Below are positions 62,513 to 64,000 of a stretch of DNA of 64,000 nt, in pieces; within the stretch, counting starts at the first letter, position 1, and each line of letters opens with the position of its first letter. The position numbers and the translations under genes were made by a program. The stretch is from Peronospora farinosa (Eukaryota > Oomycota > Peronosporomycetes > Peronosporales > Peronosporaceae). The stretch spans positions 62,001-126,000 of the forward strand of contig CANTFK010000898.1 in assembly GCA_947646735.1 (NCBI GenBank), in the 5' to 3' direction. The notes beneath the pieces were generated by a model, which ran no database searches, was not told the origin of the DNA, and saw nothing but the letters and a program-made list of their open reading frames with translations.

Positions 62513-64000
62513 TGCAGAGATATCGGTTGATAATTCAGCGATAACAGGACTGTTCTCTCTTGTGATACCTCGAACGATGCTGATATCTTCAGCATCGTTA
62601 TCAGTAAGAGCTTCATCGCTCTTACTTTCTTCCTCTTCACCGAGGTCGAATGGTACGACTTCGGTTACTTTCGCGTCGACTATAACGTCTTCGTCGCGTG
62701 ATGATCAAGAGCCAGATTGGTTCTCGCTCGAGCGAGTCTTTCCCCCCTCTAAATTAGAGTCATCCTCTACTAAGGTGGGGACACGTGGATGGCGAAGGCC
62801 ATTTACGTAGAACGATGTATGCGTCGTGGACGCATGCACTGAGTTGTTGATGGCGAATTCGACCATCGACAAGAACTCACTTCAACTCGGAAACGAGTGG
62901 ACGTACCCTCGAAGAATCTCTTCGAGGACGCGATTGGCGCGTTCAGTCTGACCATCAGTTGCTGGATGGTCACAAGTAGACATTGTGAGCCGTGTTCCAA
63001 GTGTTTGGAACACGGAACGCCAAAACTCAGCCGTGAACCGGGGGTCCCTATCGGACACAAGTTCACGGGGTAACCCGTGCAATCGAAAGATTGTATCGAT
63101 AAACACTCGAGCACAGCCCTCTGCTGTGATCGACTCAGGTACAGCAACAAGATGTACCATCTTGCTGAACCTGTCTACAAACACGAGTATACCATTATTC
63201 CCGTGAGCGTCTTTGGGAAACCCAAAGACGAAGTCCATTGATACGGACTCCCAGCACTCTGCCGGAACAGGTAGAGGCTGCAATGGTGCACGGAGTGAAG
63301 GACTAGGCTTCACTCGTTGACACACCTCGCAATCACGCACGTACTTGCGCACAAACTTATACTGGCGTGGCCAGTAAAAGTCGCGACTGACCGTGAGGTA
63401 AGTCTTCTCACGGCCGCGATGCCCACTTATTGGTGCATCGTGACATTCAAACATGATCCGTAACCTGTGATCATGTTGTGGCGGTACAACAACACGAGGT
63501 GTGTCGTTGTTGACGGCTGTGTAATACAGTAAGCCGTTCTGCTGGGTGTATCGATCGAGAGAAGATCGATACATGGCAGGCAAGCGCTTCTTAGCTTGCG
63601 TGGATGGGTCCTTGAGATACTCCATCAGGCGTACAAGATCAATGTTTTTGTGCGCATGCCCTTCTAATGTCGTCGAGTAAGCTTAACGACAATACGCTGG
63701 TACTCAGCGTGGCGACAGTGGTGTTTACATCACTGTCGGATTGCACAGTCGGCTCTAGGTCAGGCCGACGTGAAAGAGCATCGGCGACGACGTTAAGTCG
63801 TCCCGGCTTATACTCCACGGAGAAGTTGTACTCCGCGAAAAACGACAACCATCTCGCCATTCGTTGCGAGAGGTGTGGACTATTTACAGCCGTGGGTAGT
63901 GACGCATGGTCTGTATATACAATGAACGGTCTATCTCCTAAGAGATAGACGCGAAACTTAGCCAATGCATACTTCATGGCAAGGAGTTCCTTGTCATGCA
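62513..64000 (-). pseudogene. Gypsy C RNase H and integrase core, runs off the right edge
   Basis: 63977-63639 carries RNase H (FIVYTDHASLPTAVNSPHLS, RMARWLSFFAEYNFSVEYKP). One shift leads to 63625-62882 with the integrase zinc region (HDAPISGHRGREKTYLTV, CEVCQRVKPSPSL) and the catalytic core (VSMDFVFGFPKDAHGNNGIL, SDRDPRFTAEFWRSVF, DHPATDGQTERANRVLEE; D, D, E present). A TGA at 62882 and a further shift near 62705 precede the chromodomain frame. Only about three lesions in 2.5 kb suggest a fairly recent copy. RT, protease, gag and the 5' LTR would lie to the right of 64000. Confidence 0.83.

Overview
The window looks like nuclear DNA of a Peronosporales oomycete (a Phytophthora or downy-mildew type genome). 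It has compact genes with no or few short introns (about 65-95 bp, GT...AG), several secreted or lipid-anchored proteins, and islands of broken Copia and Gypsy LTR retrotransposons between housekeeping genes. No rRNA, tRNA or CRISPR array was seen.

Left part (1-33,000) is mainly gene-bearing. The left edge carries an open Copia gag running off the window on the minus strand. Then come: a Cys-rich secreted protein; a family of C2-domain proteins with an N-myristoylation-type start (one four-exon gene, one intronless inverted paralogue, one pseudogene); the regulatory subunit of the NEDD8-activating E1; a head-to-head pair of SMYD5-like SET/MYND proteins; a secreted C69-type dipeptidase; a small membrane-protein gene broken by one TGA; a large membrane-anchored protein with a possible beta-trefoil and a possible VASt domain; a GPI-anchored surface protein; a terminal uridylyltransferase-like enzyme; and, convergent to it, a four-exon PDZ/coiled-coil protein.

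Middle part (33,000-41,160) is gene-poor. It holds a decayed Copia pol fragment, a Thr/Pro-repeat secreted protein interrupted by an in-frame TAA, a possible relic of a second secreted protein, and an intact three-exon diphthine synthase gene (DPH5) flanked by a ~300-bp inverted repeat.

Right part (41,160-64,000) is a nested retrotransposon island. Gypsy A (plus) has a 5' LTR and broken gag, protease, RT, RNase H and integrase. It contains a solo LTR with a perfect target-site duplication, an 87-bp coding repeat and a GATC-rich block. Next are a minus-strand Copia gag with LTR end and primer-binding site, then Gypsy B (plus), a mosaic whose RT segment is a near-identical copy of Gypsy A's, stops included. 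Copia C (plus) keeps two 228-bp LTRs and a complete but heavily interrupted gag-pol. Gypsy C (minus) is a chromodomain element running off the right edge; it carries a long gag-like open frame on the opposite strand, tail to tail with and overlapping its pol. That antisense frame is the most unusual structure here.

The host genes are not an operon or pathway. Two themes recur: protein or RNA modification (neddylation, lysine methylation, diphthamide, RNA tailing), and cell-surface or secreted proteins that sit next to repeats and show gene decay.
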